Below, one piece after another: positions 13,876 to 15,019 of a DNA stretch of 15,019 nt. The notes under the pieces are model-generated. The model saw only the letters and a program-made list of their open reading frames with translations. It did not search any database and was not told the DNA's origin. The translations under genes and the position numbers were made by a program. Each line of letters starts with the position of its first letter. Positions within the stretch are counted from its first letter, which is position 1. The DNA is taken from positions 1-15,019 of the forward strand of contig JASEHN010000026.1 in assembly GCA_030018715.1 (NCBI GenBank). Direction: 5' to 3'. This stretch comes from Thermodesulfobacteriota bacterium (lineage in GTDB: Bacteria > Desulfobacterota > SM23-61).

Positions 13876-14553
13876 GTGAAAGGGATCATACATAATCTGA
13901 ATGGATCCATCCAGATTTTATCCATGCAGATGGAGCTGCTTCAGAGGATGCTGGCCAATGAGGGGGAAAAAATCCAACCAAACATTCAGGAACAGATGGA
14001 ACAATGTCTGGAGCAAATCGATAAATTTAAGGCGACGGTTGAATTGTTAATGCAAAAGGGAATCCATGAGGATCAGGATACATCCCAAATGATCCAGCTC
14101 AATGACTTGTTAGAAGAAGAGATCTCCCTGCTGAGGAATAATCTATTTTTTAAACACCAGGTTCGTGTGAAGAAAATGTTTTCTTTCCCCTTACCCCCTT
14201 TAAAGGGATATTACGTGGATTTCAGTCAAGGACTTTTCAACCTAATCCAGAATGCCCTTGAAGCAATGGAACATTCCAGCCGCAAAGAACTAATCCTGAT
14301 GACCGAAAAAAAAGACAAGGCCGTAATGGTTACTATCAAAGACAGCGGATGCGGATTTACCGAGGATGTAAAACCCCACCTTTTTCAACCGTTTTTTACC
14401 AATAAAGGAGGGAAACATTCAGGCTTGGGCCTGTTTATTGCTCGGGAAATCCTGGGTCGCTATGGAGCTTCTTTCAATTATTCCTCGCAAAAAGGAGAAA
14501 CCATTTTTGCAGTCAGCTTCCCGTTAGGACCAAAAAAAATTCCCGGACAATGA
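13876..14553 (+). CDS. soluble sensor histidine kinase (HisKA-type plus HATPase_c)
   Basis: A cytoplasmic two-component kinase core with no transmembrane or PAS segment. From the GTG at 13876 it has 225 residues: phosphoacceptor H6 in GIIHNLNGS, a helical dimerisation region (to about 65), then an ATPase domain with N-box N126 (LFNLIQNALEAM), G1 box DSGCGF (156-161), F-box FQPFFTNK (170-177) and G2 box GLGLFIARE (183-191). The residue after the histidine is Asn instead of Glu/Asp. The GTG is the first ordinary start in frame, with GGGGA five bases upstream, but homology seems to begin earlier, so the true start may be ATT 13759 or CTG 13762 (about 263-264 residues). No response regulator is in view. 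vanZ follows after 25 bases. Confidence 0.88.
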   Translation: MKGIIHNLNGSIQILSMQMELLQRMLANEGEKIQPNIQEQMEQCLEQIDKFKATVELLMQKGIHEDQDTSQMIQLNDLLEEEISLLRNNLFFKHQVRVKKMFSFPLPPLKGYYVDFSQGLFNLIQNALEAMEHSSRKELILMTEKKDKAVMVTIKDSGCGFTEDVKPHLFQPFFTNKGGKHSGLGLFIAREILGRYGASFNYSSQKGETIFAVSFPLGPKKIPGQ

Positions 14554-14578
14554 CGAGTGGGGCGAAAGATCTAAGGCC

Positions 14579-14983
14579 ATGAATTATTTTTTCGCGGGAT
14601 TATCTGCCGCCTACATCTTCACAATCTTTTTTTTAGCTGATTCCTCGGCGGTAAAGCAAATTAGCGTTTTTAATCCCATGAGCCTTCTGCATATTCCTTT
14701 GTATGGTATTTTGACCGTTCTTCTGATCCTGGCTTTAAAGCCCGGCCAAAAAAATAATTTCAAATCCCGATACGCTCTGGCCGCCCTAATAGCGCTCGGG
14801 GTGGCCATTTTTGATGAGTTCCATCAGTCCTTCATCCCTACCCGGGAGGCTTCAGGGGCGGATATCCTGCTCGACGTCATTGGCGTCTTTTTAGCCTTAA
14901 CTATTAGCCATTTTTTCTTGGACGGGCGCTTTAAAGGAAAAAAATTTAAATTGACATCTCTTCCTAAAGTGAAGGGAAATTAG
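14579..14983 (+). CDS. VanZ-like family membrane protein
   Basis: A small integral membrane protein of the VanZ-like family; the founding member gives low-level teicoplanin resistance, but most relatives have no known function. The 134 residues show about four hydrophobic segments (near 2-20, 36-55, 66-84 and 98-116). They carry the family core FDEFHQSFIPTREASGADIL (79-98), corresponding to the usual DE-x-x-Q-x-F-x-P-x-R-x-x-x-x-x-D pattern, preceded by the conserved LLHIPLYG segment. The tail is basic (KGKKFKLTSLPKVKG) and probably cytoplasmic. The start at 14579 has only AAGG very close upstream. It lies 25 bases after the kinase and is likely co-transcribed. Confidence 0.87.
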   Translation: MNYFFAGLSAAYIFTIFFLADSSAVKQISVFNPMSLLHIPLYGILTVLLILALKPGQKNNFKSRYALAALIALGVAIFDEFHQSFIPTREASGADILLDVIGVFLALTISHFFLDGRFKGKKFKLTSLPKVKGN

Positions 14984-14999
14984 TCCGAAAGGAAGCTTT

Positions 15000-15019
15000 A
15001 TGAAAAAAAGTTGCTGTCT
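15000..15019 (+). CDS. start of a gene cut by the window end
   Basis: An ATG at 15000 begins MKKSCC and runs off the window. AGGA at 14990-14993 is six bases upstream, a good ribosome binding site, and the gene lies 16 bases after vanZ, so it is probably the next gene of the same operon. The basic start could open a signal peptide, but six codons are too few to say more. Confidence 0.5.

Noticed and set aside
1..15019. CRISPR array, tRNA or rRNA genes
   Set aside because: No regularly spaced repeats with unique spacers and no tRNA or rRNA signature sequences were seen; the short repeats present are palindromes and one heptad tandem.

Overview
The window looks like chromosomal DNA from a Gram-negative, probably deltaproteobacterial (Desulfobacterota-type) anaerobe. 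The clues are a three-subunit membrane-linked glycerol-3-phosphate dehydrogenase (GlpABC) with CCG-type iron-sulfur protein, a conserved ffh-rpsP-khpA-rimM-trmD-rplS-rnhB-yraN block, a FlgM-like anti-sigma factor, and gaps filled with short palindromic dispersed repeats. The lineage is inferred from gene content and style; no rRNA or other marker is present to settle it.

Left part, plus strand: glpA, glpB and glpC (187-4450) encode the anaerobic glycerol-3-phosphate dehydrogenase, which passes electrons from glycerol-3-phosphate through flavin and Fe-S centres to the quinone pool. The gaps before each of the three genes are occupied by repeats that reach almost to the start codon. A 524-base gap follows; it holds a 5'-truncated relic of a group II intron (domains V and VI only) and further repeat-like material, then a full-length type I dnaJ (4975-6036).

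Centre, minus strand (6125-12866), read right to left: ffh, rpsP, khpA, rimM, trmD, rplS, rnhB and yraN form a translation/secretion housekeeping operon with tight overlaps (khpA/rimM 4 bases, rimM/trmD 11 bases, rnhB/yraN 4 bases). It is followed by an unusual NUDIX hydrolase and a divergent 3-hydroxyacyl-CoA dehydrogenase. A strong palindrome sits between trmD and rplS and belongs to the same repeat family as the one between glpB and glpC.

Right part, plus strand (13280-15019): a short FlgM-like protein preceded by a possible sigma-28 promoter, a small soluble histidine kinase whose reading frame appears to extend upstream of its first ordinary start codon, a VanZ-like membrane protein, and the first codons of another gene cut by the window end. 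No flagellar structural gene, response regulator, mobile-element protein, CRISPR array, tRNA or rRNA was seen. Nothing here amounts to a clear new multi-gene system; the most interesting items are the intron relic, the FlgM/kinase region and the repeat-invaded glp leaders.
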